DNA from: Moritella sp. 5 | GTDB lineage: Bacteria > Pseudomonadota > Gammaproteobacteria > Enterobacterales > Moritellaceae | Length of the DNA stretch: 64,000 nucleotides | Assembly: GCF_018219455.1 (NCBI RefSeq) | Contig: NZ_CP056122.1 | Location: 434,001 to 498,000 of the forward strand | Direction: 5' to 3' | Shown: positions 26,399-35,552 of the stretch, piece after piece | Position numbering within the stretch: the first letter of the stretch is position 1 | Layout of the letters: each line of letters begins with the position of its first letter | The notes under the pieces: model-generated | The model's input: only the letters and a program-made list of their open reading frames with translations | Told to the model about the DNA's origin: nothing | Databases searched by the model: none | Position numbers and translations under genes: made by a program

Positions 26399-26845
26399 AT
26401 GACCATCAATAGCACTAACCCCATCACCACCAAAAAATTTAAATTCACCAGCGCCAATCTAAAATCTCTTCCCGCCAACCCAGCAAATTCATCATCAACA
26501 GAACTTGAAGTATCTGATACTGAAATCATCGGCTTGAAATGTCTATCCGGTAAAACAGGTAATAAACGTTTCCTATTACGTTACAAATTTAACAGTTGTA
26601 AATGCAGTATTACTATCGGGCGTTTTCCTAATATTGATATTAACCAAGCTAGAAATGTAGATCGCAAGTATAAGGGTATGATCGCTGATTGTATTGACCC
26701 TAAAGCTGAACGTGACAATCAGGTTGATTATCCAATCGTTAAATCATTCTTCTACGATAGCTACTTACCCTTGGCTAAACGTCGTAAGAAAACTTGGATT
26801 TGGATGAAAGTGATTCAGGAGCTCTGTGGTACTAGATATAATTAG
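26399..26845 (+). pseudogene. Truncated tyrosine integrase (DUF4102 domain only)
   Basis: 148 residues; residues about 10-140 are nearly the same as the integrase at 8769 (for example LEVSDTEIIGLKCLSGKTGN and SFFYDSYLPLAKRRKKTW). It then breaks off into unrelated IWMKVIQELCGTRYN. The catalytic domain (R, HxxR, Y) is absent, so it cannot recombine DNA, though it could still bind arm sites. The leader (ACATATTAATACCTTATAT..GAGGTATTAAT) also matches that of the intact integrase, so the whole start region was duplicated or inherited from a related element. Confidence 0.9.
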
Positions 26846-26976
26846 TCAGAAGTTGATTTGTGGAGTTATTCCTGTGTGCATCAACAGCTAACTAGATCCA
26901 ACACAATCCCAAATAATGAACAAGAGTATCCAATAAGATCCTAGTGTTTATAATCACTGTAAAGGCGTCTCAAGGA

Positions 26977-27085
26977 ATTCAAAATCCTCTTCCGAAAGGA
27001 GTGACGGTTCAAGTCCGTCCTCGGGCACCATATTTAAGTAATAGAGCCTCAACGAAAGTTGGGGCTTTGTTGTATCTGGCACAAT
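26977..27085 (+). repeat. 109-bp att repeat, right copy with tRNA-Leu 3' fragment
   Basis: Carries tRNA bases from the anticodon loop to CCA (26977-27030), then the trailer and terminator hairpin (27044-27068). It is the 3' attachment remnant (attR-like) of the integrated DNA. The upstream GGA-ATTC junction differs from the intact tRNA, so no functional tRNA can form here. Confidence 0.9.
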
Positions 27086-27765
27086 GAAAAGCTCCAACTA
27101 ACTTTCCTTACGTTATATCCTCAGAAATATTCAGCAATAAACTCACGTTATTACCCTTAGAAAACTTGCTCTTGTCCATATCCGGTACTTTACGGTCCAT
27201 TTCTTGTCCTTTGGAATTAGCATGCGTAATTGGTAGGTTTATTGATGGTGAAGGTTGCTACGTTATTATGTTGAAATTGGTAAATGTGGCTTGCGCTTAT
27301 GTCATATGGTGTTGTGGTTGATGTGTGATGTGCAGGTAGGGGGTAGATAACAAGTAACACACATGACTTACGATAATGCTATCAGCATAATCTCAAGAAT
27401 AATGACATTATGATGCCTAAGCAGCAAAGGAAGAGCCACCCTTTTCTCGACCAGAGAAAAATCGACGATAAACGGTATCCCATCGCCCAAAGTATTTAGG
27501 TTAATCACGCCATGGCGACCTCTTTTTTTTGCGAAGTAAATTATATGAGGTTGCAACTTATATTTACAATGTCACCAAAGATCGACAGCCCCTAGGCATA
27601 ACTCGAAAGAAAAGTTATGGATCACCTTAAATTACGAGTTTAAGTCATTTATTTTTTGAGTGAAAGTCACCTTCATCTGATATTGGTGGGCCCATTGATA
27701 ACGAATTGATAGCATCGCAGTTGCTTTTTACACCCAGCGAAGCGTTTTCACATCATACAAAAAAG
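27086..27765. repeat. Integrase-proximal repeat block, copy R3, plus gene-free DNA
   Basis: 27115-27235 repeats the R words, but with an internal deletion joining CATATCCGGTACTTT directly to ACGGTCCATTTC. 27290-27365 matches the distal part of R2 (GGGGGTAGATAACAAGTAAC). A minus-strand open frame at 27368-27556 has no ribosome site or recognisable product and is not annotated. Confidence 0.65.
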
Positions 27766-27800
27766 TACTTGTAAGTACTTGTAAGAACTTGTAAGAACTT
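27766..27800 (+). promoter_or_regulatory. TGTAAG tandem array, period 10 bp (array 1)
   Basis: TGTAAG begins at 27770, 27780 and 27790, within TACTTGTAAG-type 10-mers. It lies about 110-135 bp before the peroxidase start and upstream of its Fur box. Same motif and period as arrays at 45602 and 54820. Direct half-sites on one DNA face are typical of OmpR/PhoB-type regulators (inference). Confidence 0.6.
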
Positions 27801-27856
27801 AATTTATGTATTGAATATTACTCAAATTAAGTGTAAATTCACCGCCCTTAATTAAT

Positions 27857-27890
27857 ATGAAAATCATTATCATTATCATTATCATTTGCA
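27857..27890. promoter_or_regulatory. Fur box
   Basis: ATGAAAATCATTATCATTATCATTATCATTT contains three or more overlapping NAT(A/T)AT-type hexamers of the GATAATGATAATCATTATC consensus. Placed 14-47 bp before the ATG of the diheme peroxidase gene, so iron-bound Fur would block it. Confidence 0.85.
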
Positions 27891-27903
27891 TTAAAGGCAG
27901 AGT

Positions 27904-30306
27904 ATGTCCCACAATTTCCAATTTTCTCGTAGATCAATATCAATGGTAGTGTTTATCAGCACACTGTTAGTACTAAATGGTTGCAAGGATAACCGCTTCC
28001 TATCATCTACACCACAGCCTGCACCAGAGCCTGCACCAAAGCCTGCACCAGAGCCTACACCACAGTCCAAAATGTTGGAGGAAGCATTTACTTTCTCAGC
28101 TAAAGTAACCCATGATGAAGCTGCAGGAAGCACTTTTACTGTCTCCCAACCCAGCACTAAGTTGGCAATAGTGGGTACGGTAGATAATGATTCTCGTATT
28201 AATGTGACCGTTCCGGTCGGTACAAATATTGAGCACCCTTTACAGATCAGTGTCTCGCTGAATGTAGATACATTTAAGTACCTGAGTGAGAACGTCAAGA
28301 CTCTCAGTAAAATTACCGAAAACCAAGCAGCTTCTCAATTAGCCAGAGCCGACCTATCTATCAAGAACCAAGAGGAGGCTTCTTCGCCTGTTGTTGAAGT
28401 GAGCTTACAGTCAACCGCTGAATTTGCTCAGGCAGATACAGATCTAAATGGATGGCTATCTATAAAGGAAATCCAGATCAAGCGTAGTGGCAGTGCTCAA
28501 AATGACTATTTAACACAAGTAAAAGATTTGATGATTGCCGCAGAAGTGGCTCGCGAGAATCCATCAAAGCTCTATTATAAAACTACCTATGAAATGATGG
28601 CTAAATTCCAAGTGGATAAAATGGCTAAGAATGCTTTCTTTGCCACCAACAGCACTCTAATTCAAGCTGCACGAAAGTCATTATTCAATCAAGCAAGCAC
28701 ACCCAATGACGAAACTAGTGACTTCCTGCGCTTGGATAGCAGCGGCTGGCCTCTTAGTGATCAAACGCTAACCTATAATGAACAACCTTGGTCATGCGTT
28801 GATGATATTCGACGAGTTAAAATCAGTGACTATGGGATCCGGCTCTGGAATACTAGTGAACGGGCAGAAAAGAACTCGACCAAAGAGGATCTCGGTACTA
28901 CTATTCAAACGATCAATGATTCGGAAGTATGTAAGAAATCGAATTGGCGCCTCCCTTCAGTTACTGAGCTATCAGCACTATTTTCTGACACTGATGTCAA
29001 GTTTCCAAATACATTTCCGAGCCTAGATATATCCGCTCGATACTGGGCAACAGATGAAGATAGCCAGCAGGTGCTTGTCTCTTTTTCATCAGGTGGTGAG
29101 GTAATAGCACAACCGACAGAAGAAGATAATGGAATAGCTCTGCTGTATAGCTTTGAGTCCTATGATGTATGGTCCAATATCAGTTCAATTAATACACCCG
29201 TTGATCTAGTCGAACTACGAAAGGTCTATTCACAGTCTCCGTCAGCCTGGCCGGAGCCGAGAGTCGCTGAAGGAGTGGAGTGGCAAGAGTTAGGTCTACG
29301 TCCGGCGGTGCCATTTCCTGCTGATAACCCCTACTCTAAAGAAAAAGTGACTCTTGGAAGAACCTTGTTTTTCGATAAAACTCTTTCTAAGGACAACACT
29401 CTTTCTTGTGCAAGTTGTCACGATCCGGCCAAAGGATGGGCTGATGGTTTAACTACTGCAATTGGTATTGATGGTCAAAAAGGGTCAAGAAATACGCCAA
29501 CCATCATCAATACGGCCTACTATGACACCTTGTTTTTAGATGGGCGTGTCGGAACGCTGGAAGAACAATCTTTACATCCAATTGCTAACCCCATTGAAAT
29601 GGGCCAACCTCTCGATGAACTGCTGCTAAAATTGGATCAAAAACTGCAGTATCCGGCGTTATTTAATGCAGCATTTGGTGATACAACCATAACCCTTGAC
29701 CGGATTGCTAAAGCAATTGCCACCTTCGAGCGAACAATCATCAGTAAAGACAGTGCCTTTGATCAGTTTCTGGAAGGGGATACAAATGCATTGACCGATC
29801 AACAATTGCATGGACTGCACCTTTTCCGAACCAAAGCACGCTGCATGAATTGTCATAGTGGCTCGATGATGAGCAATAATAAGTTCGAGAACATTGGCTT
29901 AACTTATTATGGTCGCAAATTCGAAGACCGTGGTCGTTATAGTGTGACATTCAAACCTGAAGATATGGGCCGGTTCAGAGTACCGATGCTACGAGATATC
30001 AAAGCAACAGACCCAACGACTCACCTTGGTTTCTTCAAGCTCATGTGGACGATTCCTAATTTCAAAGCTTTTGGGTTGTTGGCAATGTATAACAACGGCA
30101 TGACAAGAAACCGTAGTGGCAACTTCCCACAATATGAATCTAAATATGATAGTAACTTTCCTACTGTTTCTCCGCTAATAGAACGACTTGGCATGACATT
30201 AGCAGAACTCCAAGCTCTTGATTCTTTCATGTCTGCTATTTCTGCTGATGTACGCACAGATAGTGCAACGCCGGAAGAGATGGGGATCACTTCGGTTGAG
30301 CTATAG
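27904..30306 (+). CDS. Lipoprotein with DUF1566-like and diheme cytochrome c peroxidase (MauG/CcpA) domains
   Basis: 800 residues. A lipoprotein signal (lipobox LNGC, Cys about 27) is followed by a Pro/Ala/Glu linker (APEPAPKPAPEPTPQ). An unknown region has an EF-hand-like loop (DTDLNGWLSIKE about 180). Next is a DUF1566-like domain (about 280-420, with CKKSNWRLPSVTELSALF). The C-terminal domain is a diheme peroxidase (about 465-790), with heme sites CASCH (about 502) and CMNCH (about 647). Such enzymes reduce H2O2 or make protein-derived cofactors in the periplasm. A Fur box sits immediately upstream, implying induction under iron limitation, unusual for a heme enzyme. Confidence 0.88.
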   Translation: MSHNFQFSRRSISMVVFISTLLVLNGCKDNRFLSSTPQPAPEPAPKPAPEPTPQSKMLEEAFTFSAKVTHDEAAGSTFTVSQPSTKLAIVGTVDNDSRINVTVPVGTNIEHPLQISVSLNVDTFKYLSENVKTLSKITENQAASQLARADLSIKNQEEASSPVVEVSLQSTAEFAQADTDLNGWLSIKEIQIKRSGSAQNDYLTQVKDLMIAAEVARENPSKLYYKTTYEMMAKFQVDKMAKNAFFATNSTLIQAARKSLFNQASTPNDETSDFLRLDSSGWPLSDQTLTYNEQPWSCVDDIRRVKISDYGIRLWNTSERAEKNSTKEDLGTTIQTINDSEVCKKSNWRLPSVTELSALFSDTDVKFPNTFPSLDISARYWATDEDSQQVLVSFSSGGEVIAQPTEEDNGIALLYSFESYDVWSNISSINTPVDLVELRKVYSQSPSAWPEPRVAEGVEWQELGLRPAVPFPADNPYSKEKVTLGRTLFFDKTLSKDNTLSCASCHDPAKGWADGLTTAIGIDGQKGSRNTPTIINTAYYDTLFLDGRVGTLEEQSLHPIANPIEMGQPLDELLLKLDQKLQYPALFNAAFGDTTITLDRIAKAIATFERTIISKDSAFDQFLEGDTNALTDQQLHGLHLFRTKARCMNCHSGSMMSNNKFENIGLTYYGRKFEDRGRYSVTFKPEDMGRFRVPMLRDIKATDPTTHLGFFKLMWTIPNFKAFGLLAMYNNGMTRNRSGNFPQYESKYDSNFPTVSPLIERLGMTLAELQALDSFMSAISADVRTDSATPEEMGITSVEL

Positions 30307-30363
30307 TGACTAACACTTTCCGTGTATTGCGGCGTTAAAAGTTGACGCCGCATTTCCCCATAA

Positions 30364-30555
30364 CCTGCCCCAGCACTTTGGAAAGTTGGTATGGATAACG
30401 CTAAAGCAGATGCAGCTTTATATTTATTAACAGGCTTTTTATAAAAGCTGAAGGTTGAAAACCCAGGGCGTGAATTAATGCGTTTACATAACTTAACTCG
30501 CGATAAGCGAGTTTGTGATCGTATAAAACCTAGTAATAACTACACCACAAAATGA
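30364..30555 (+). pseudogene. Short coding remnant
   Basis: A coherent frame reads PAPALWKVGMDNAKADAALY, LLTGFL, one stop, then KLKVENPGRELMRLHNLTRD and KRVCDRIKPSNNYTTK. No ribosome site and one in-frame stop, so it is probably a decayed gene of unknown identity. It fills most of the 307-bp gap after the peroxidase. Confidence 0.35.
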
Positions 30556-30581
30556 CAGTCACCATAAATAGGTGACTGTCA
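30553..30581 (-). terminator. Terminator of the cadherin-like lipoprotein gene
   Basis: TGACAGTCACC / GGTGACTGTCA, 7-base loop; read on the minus strand it is followed by TTTTGTGG. Placed 33 bp beyond the stop at 30614. Confidence 0.8.
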
Positions 30582-30613
30582 GAAGAAATCTTATTAGTAT
30601 GTCGAATATAACT

Positions 30614-32775
30614 TTAATTTGAATAAACGTACTTGTATGTAAAGTTACGCCTAATTATTGGAACTATATGCTTAACTTGGTCTCTGGGGACAACAGTAAT
30701 ATTTAATATTTGAGAATCGTTAAATGTAGCATCTATTAGGATATGTAAGTAAGTAGATGGCTTTTCATCATCATCGCGACATTCAAACCTTGGAAAGTCC
30801 TTACCGTCAAAGTGTCCTTTTGATGTTTCGTCATACAAAATACCATCAATTTCAATCCCTCGGTAATTACTAATTAATTCGTCACAATTTAAGTTTTGCT
30901 CAAAGAAAAAATCGATTTCTGTTCCAGGCGCAAATTCAGGTTCGCCAATATAGAAAGTATGCGCGTACACGCCTGTATTTGATTGTGTGAATATATCATT
31001 GATCCATAAAGTCTCACGTTGTAAACCCAGATCGTTTCTGTGTTGAGTAATGAGGCGCGCTTCAATAATAGAAGATTGCTCTGATGCACTAAATGCACTG
31101 TACTCTTCATCCTCATTATTTTGCTCATACCGACTTATCACATAATGGTTAATATTATCTTCGTTTAATAGCGTTAAGGTGAAATCACCATTAATACTTA
31201 TAATGGATATAATATTATTTTGTATTGTATAGGTCCCACTTGCTTTGGCTGTGATTGAACCGCAAGTTGTAGTCGATAAATCATTACCCAAATAAAATTC
31301 ACCTGATTGTAGATTACCTACTAGCTTGAAAGTCTGGCAATAATTAGCTGTCATACTTTGTTTTGGAGATTCAGCAAAGTATAAATTTTTATTTAGTAAA
31401 GAAGTTGGGGTTATCGAGATAAGTGGCTCTGGAGTTGGTTCAACAGTTGCGTCTTGGATCATTAATGTAAACTCAGCTTGAGCTAGTATACTATTAATAT
31501 GATCACTGGCCGTAAGGGTTATTGTTACAGCACCATTAGTTTTTGGTTTACCTATGATTGAAAGATTCCCGCCATCGATATTAACAAAAAGGTCTTCAGT
31601 TGATATTTTAAATGTAAACTCTAGAATATCGCCATCTAAATCAGTAAATAAATTTGTTGCATCAACAGCTTCATTGATCTGTTGACCTTGTTCAAAAATT
31701 AGTGACGAAAGCTGCTGTTGTATTTGATCGCGAACCTTTTTGTTAACTGTAGGCTCTTTATTTGAAGATTTTACTGTAAGAATAAATTCAAGAGGGAGAG
31801 AGCTACTATATCCATCATGTGCAAATACTTGGTATTTAAATACACCAGTTTTTTCAGGAACGCCTGTAATAATACCGTTAGTTTTATCGATAGTTATTCC
31901 ATTGCTTCCATCTGTTGATATTAGAATATAGGTTAACGTGTCGTTGTCATTATTAGAAAAATATTTTGTAATACTGAATTCCTGCAAAGCGAACCCAAAT
32001 TCGACTGATTGTGCTTTTAGATTGTTTGTTACGTTAGGACGCTCATTAGGGCTTACAGTTAAAGGATATCCAGCATCTTCTAGCAAAACGACAGGGGATA
32101 AATTATCTAACGGCTGTTCATTTTCGATCATATCACTTGTTAATTCGGCAACTTTTTTTGCTATCTCTAGCTGCGTAGATATTGGTTGCTCAATGTAGTC
32201 TACAAGTACTTCACCTATCACATTAAGGGCTGCGGCTTCATTGGACTCCACTTTTAAATAATCACCAAAAACAAGTGCTTCATCGACATTTAATTTAGAT
32301 GTATCGTTTATTGTATTCAAAATCAGCTGTTTAGCTTCGATAATCAATAGGCTAGAATCAGCTGTTAATTTTTTACAACCATATTTGTCATCGGATTCAC
32401 AACCAGTGGCCCTTTGTTGTTCCCAGCTGGTGCTTTAAGTTCAAACCCTTTGGTGACAATGCCACGTGTCGTATCAACAGTTCGGTCTGTTATTGCTTTT
32501 ACGCATATAGCAAGGCCTTTATACTGGCTATCTATTTCTACTGTTCCATCGATACTGGTCTCAGAATTAGTATTTACTTCACAGCCATTATTTAAGTTTC
32601 CATCTTTATCGACCCAAACTTGAGCTTTATGTAAATAACCATCGATGGCAGTAACTATTACACCATCAGATACGGTATTCTGCTCACTTGTATTTGAGCC
32701 ACCAGAGCCTTCGCAACCAGTTAAGGCTACAGCGATTAATATAGGCAAAAAATTAAATTTTTTCATCATTATCAT
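30614..32775 (-). pseudogene. Cadherin-like repeat lipoprotein, split by a -1 frameshift
   Basis: Two frames form one protein of about 718 residues. The first (32365-32775) is a lipoprotein N-terminus (lipobox LTGC) ending NPMTNMVVKN. The second (30614-32347) opens only from a TTG without a ribosome site and continues the same domain (LTADSSLLIIEAKQLILNTI when read through). Join: GTAAAAAATTAACA at about 32368-32381; a -1 shift on A-AAA-AAT, or one extra A, gives VVKKLTADSS. The rest has two Ig/cadherin-like units (about SPNERPNVTNN..FILTV and TFKISTEDLFVN..FTLMI) and a C-terminal beta domain. Probably a cell-surface adhesion-type lipoprotein. It could be a real pseudogene, phase-variable, programmed shift, or sequencing error. 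Confidence 0.75.
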
Positions 32776-32889
32776 CCATGAATTTGAGCGTTGACAATGT
32801 CAAATTCTGTATTTGTCATTTGTCATAAGTATTGTGTCGATATATTTTAAATAGGCTGAATTATACCATTGTAATTTAATGTAAAGAAG

Positions 32890-32990
32890 CTTTAGTACCC
32901 ATTTAGGGGTTGTTGTGTTGCGGAGTTGTTGTATCTGGTACTTTACGGTCCTCTTCTTGTCTTTTGGAATTGGTTTTATTTAATTGTGTA
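32890..32990. repeat. Partial D/R repeat copy
   Basis: TTTAGGGGTTGTTGTGTTG...GTTGTTGTATCTGGTACTTTACGGTCC followed by TCTTCTTGTCTTTTGGAATTGG. Joins the tRNA-trailer words (GTTGTATCTGG) to the R words (TACTTTACGGTCC, TTGTC-TTTGGAATTGG), as in copy R3. Confidence 0.6.
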
Positions 32991-33078
32991 ATTAATTCAA
33001 TAGATTATATTTAGATTGCATTTTTTGTATTGGCTTATGTATTATTGGTTAAATTATTCTAAATGGTACGTAATTCAG

Positions 33079-34443
33079 ATGAAAACTCTTTCTACATTAG
33101 CCTTAGTTGTTAGTTCCGTTATTCTTTCGGGTTGTGTTAGTACAAAATATATAGATACTCCTGTACAACCAATAGAAGTCAAAATCGCAGCATATAATCT
33201 TTCATTTGATCGTGATTCATTCGAAGCTCTTGTCGCTGAGATGCAAGTTACACCTGCAAAACAAAAAGAACTTGTCACTGCTTACTTGGACGGCTCAATT
33301 GCGGATGCTGATAAAGAAATTGCAGAAAACGTTATCCAAATTCGTAATGTTGCTGCTGTTATCCAGAAGAATCGTCCTAGTGTGCTTATGATGGCGGAGT
33401 ACAATAATGATGGTATTGGTGAAGATAAATCAGCACTCATTGGTTTTCAAGATAATTACTTATCTATAGCCCAAAGTATCGATGGTGCTGGTGGGGAAGC
33501 TAATCTTGATCCAATTACATTCCCATATTTTGAGTCATATTCAACAAACACTGGCCTATCTAGCGGTCTCGACCTAAACAATGATGGTCACATTGGAGGC
33601 CCCGGTGATGCTTGGGGGTTTGGTATGTATCATGGTCAATATGCGTTCGCGCTGATGTCTCAGTATAAGATTGATTCTGAGAATACACGTACTTTCCAGA
33701 CGTTCAAATGGAAAGATCTTGCAGGTGAAAAAATTCCAACGATCACTATTTGTGACGGTTCACAGGCTATCCCTAATAGCATGAACTGCGGCGATAAATG
33801 GTATTCTTCTGAAGAGTGGGAGGAGGTTCGCCTTTCTTCTAAGAACCATGTAGATGCTCCAATTATTATTCCAACAGCTAACGGTGATGAAGTTATTCAC
33901 CTTCTAATGTCTCACCCCACGCCTCCAGTATTCGATCCAGGTAAAAATAAATCTCAAAATGCTGCTGAAGTTAAGTTTTGGAATCAATATATTCAAGGTA
34001 AAGACTTCTTCTACGACGATGCTGGTCAGAATGGAGGGTTAGCCGACGATGCTAAATTCGTTATTATGGGTGATCAAAATCTTGACCCAGTAGCTGGAGA
34101 TGGCGAGAGTGATGTAATGCAAGCACTTCATGATGATCCTTTAGTAAACCAGAGTGTGATGAATGGTGAATTGTATCCAACTAGCTATGGTGCATCAGAG
34201 CATGCAACAGATAAAAGGCTTAGTCATCCAAAACCGAGCCGTATATCTTCAACATTCGGACTTGCAGTTGATTACGCTATACCTTCTGCAAACTTGAATG
34301 TTATTGACGCTGGTGTTTATTGGTCTGCATCTTACGAGGAGGGACGTAAGTTATTCAATGATGATCGTCTTGGTCAATATGGTGACAGTAAATCAGTTTC
34401 TTCAGATCACCGTATGATTTGGATTAAAGCTAAACTGCAATAA
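33079..34443 (+). CDS. Endonuclease/exonuclease/phosphatase-family lipoprotein
   Basis: 454 residues from the ATG at 33079, which begins a proper lipoprotein signal (MKTLSTLALVVSSVILSGCV); the open frame extends 21 codons upstream without signal value. Family marks: early IAAYNLSFD (DNase I-fold N-term), PSVLMMAEYNNDG (catalytic Glu in the AEY segment), MSHPTPPVFDP, FVIMGDQNLDP (GDxN), and terminal SVSSDHRMIWI (SDH with catalytic His). Related secreted EEP proteins hydrolyse phosphodiesters in DNA, lipids or sugars. Placed at the outer envelope by its lipobox; substrate unknown. A good terminator follows. Confidence 0.85.
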   Translation: MKTLSTLALVVSSVILSGCVSTKYIDTPVQPIEVKIAAYNLSFDRDSFEALVAEMQVTPAKQKELVTAYLDGSIADADKEIAENVIQIRNVAAVIQKNRPSVLMMAEYNNDGIGEDKSALIGFQDNYLSIAQSIDGAGGEANLDPITFPYFESYSTNTGLSSGLDLNNDGHIGGPGDAWGFGMYHGQYAFALMSQYKIDSENTRTFQTFKWKDLAGEKIPTITICDGSQAIPNSMNCGDKWYSSEEWEEVRLSSKNHVDAPIIIPTANGDEVIHLLMSHPTPPVFDPGKNKSQNAAEVKFWNQYIQGKDFFYDDAGQNGGLADDAKFVIMGDQNLDPVAGDGESDVMQALHDDPLVNQSVMNGELYPTSYGASEHATDKRLSHPKPSRISSTFGLAVDYAIPSANLNVIDAGVYWSASYEEGRKLFNDDRLGQYGDSKSVSSDHRMIWIKAKLQ

Positions 34444-34458
34444 TTGTAGCAGTCAGCG

Positions 34459-34495
34459 AAAAATAGCAATACATTTAAGGTGTATTGCTATTTTT
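34459..34495 (+). terminator. Intrinsic terminator after the EEP lipoprotein gene
   Basis: AAAAATAGCAATACA / TGTATTGCTATTTTT, perfect 15-bp stem with a 7-base loop. Confidence 0.88.
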
Positions 34496-34504
34496 ATAGA
34501 AATT

Positions 34505-34575
34505 ATCAGGCTTTGTTGCATCTAGCACAATCCTATTTATTTCCAAAATAAGTTACCTGCATTTTCTTAATTAAT
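34505..34575. repeat. D repeat copy (tRNA-trailer-like)
   Basis: GGCTTTGTTGCATCTAGCACAATCCTATTTATTT-CAAAATAAGTTACCT matches the trailer after the intact tRNA-Leu (23381-23431) with few differences. 34576-34806 is otherwise gene-free upstream DNA of the cytochrome gene. Confidence 0.75.
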
Positions 34576-34806
34576 ATCCCTAAACTTAGTCCTAAAATCG
34601 CGCCAATAAACTTAACTATTTCTCTCTATACACTTAACCTTCGAATCGTGAATACCATTGTTATAATCTAGCTTACCTATCCTATAGCAAATATATCGAC
34701 TAAGATTAGTTTTAGCTTGTTATGTCCTTGCTTTGCCTTTTAAACCCTCGTTTAACCAGATTAATTTGTAAACTTGGGCGTAAATTTAAGAGAGAGAATT
34801 AAGCTG

Positions 34807-35358
34807 ATGAAATCAGATCAAGAACTATCAACCGTAACGCGTTTATTGCATATCATTGTTGCTGTCGCCATGATTGGATTGATCATAGTTGGTATCTATA
34901 TGACCGAAAATAAAGCTTACCCTTTGTATAATATTCATAAGTCGTTGGGTTTTTTAGTTTTATTTATTGCCTTTATCCGTATCGTTTGGCGTATTAGGGA
35001 GGGTTGGCCATCAGAGGTTGCTGGAGGCAAGGCGATTGAACATATTGCAGCAAAGGTGATTCATTGGGTTTTAATTATCTCAACACTGCTCTTTCCTATA
35101 TCAGGTTTGATGATGTCAGTAGGCGGTGGTCATGGTTTATCTGTTTTTGGATTAGAGTTGATTGCAGGCAGTATTGATCCTGTAACTGAAAAGCCGATGG
35201 TGTTAAATGAAAGCGTTGTGAGTATAGGTAGTTATATACATAGCACCTTAATGCCGATAATTATTTTTGCTATTGTTATGCATGTCGTCGGGGCCTTGAA
35301 ACATCATTATATTGATAAAGACAGCACGCTGAAACGCATGTTCTGGTTTAAGAAGTAG
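34807..35358 (+). CDS. Cytochrome b561 family protein
   Basis: 183 residues, start at the ATG 34807 (AGAGAGAAT upstream); an in-frame extension to 34774 is not needed. Four membrane helices. Heme b ligands are His residues in TRLLHIIVAVAM, YNIHKSLGFLVLF, KVIHWVLIIST and MHVVGALKHHYIDKD, matching the CybB pattern. Transfers electrons across or within the inner membrane, probably from quinol or superoxide. It stands alone between repeat copies on both sides (34505 and 35360). Confidence 0.88.
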   Translation: MKSDQELSTVTRLLHIIVAVAMIGLIIVGIYMTENKAYPLYNIHKSLGFLVLFIAFIRIVWRIREGWPSEVAGGKAIEHIAAKVIHWVLIISTLLFPISGLMMSVGGGHGLSVFGLELIAGSIDPVTEKPMVLNESVVSIGSYIHSTLMPIIIFAIVMHVVGALKHHYIDKDSTLKRMFWFKK

Positions 35359-35470
35359 CTTGAGTTGGTATATGTAATTTGATAGACGTATTAATAGTGA
35401 AGGCTATAACGTGATTATTTCGTTATTGGTTATTGTGGGAAGTGTAGGGTGTTGTAGTGATGATGTCAGT
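35359..35470. repeat. Distal R repeat copy
   Basis: AGTTGGTATATGTAATTTG...GAAGGCTATAACGTGATTATTTCG..GGTTATTGTGGGAAGTGT aligns with 23683-23762 in the R2 block. A diverged, partial copy lying directly after the cytochrome gene. Confidence 0.6.
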
Positions 35471-35552
35471 TTAAATAGCTGCAACTAAAAGTAGAGCATC
35501 GAGTTAATAGAAACCTATTAACTCGATGTAGAGTAAGTTAACTGTGTTTCAT

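Noticed and set aside
27368-27556. 62-codon minus-strand open frame resembling a transposase fragment
   Set aside because: No ribosome site and no recognisable transposase motif; left unannotated.
27766-27800. Tandem 10-mers considered as a CRISPR start
   Set aside because: Units are 10 bp with no spacers and no cas genes; they fit a regulator-binding array.
30614-32347. Treating the second part of the cadherin-like lipoprotein as an independent gene
   Set aside because: Only a TTG start without ribosome site or signal peptide; its N-terminus continues the domain of the preceding frame.
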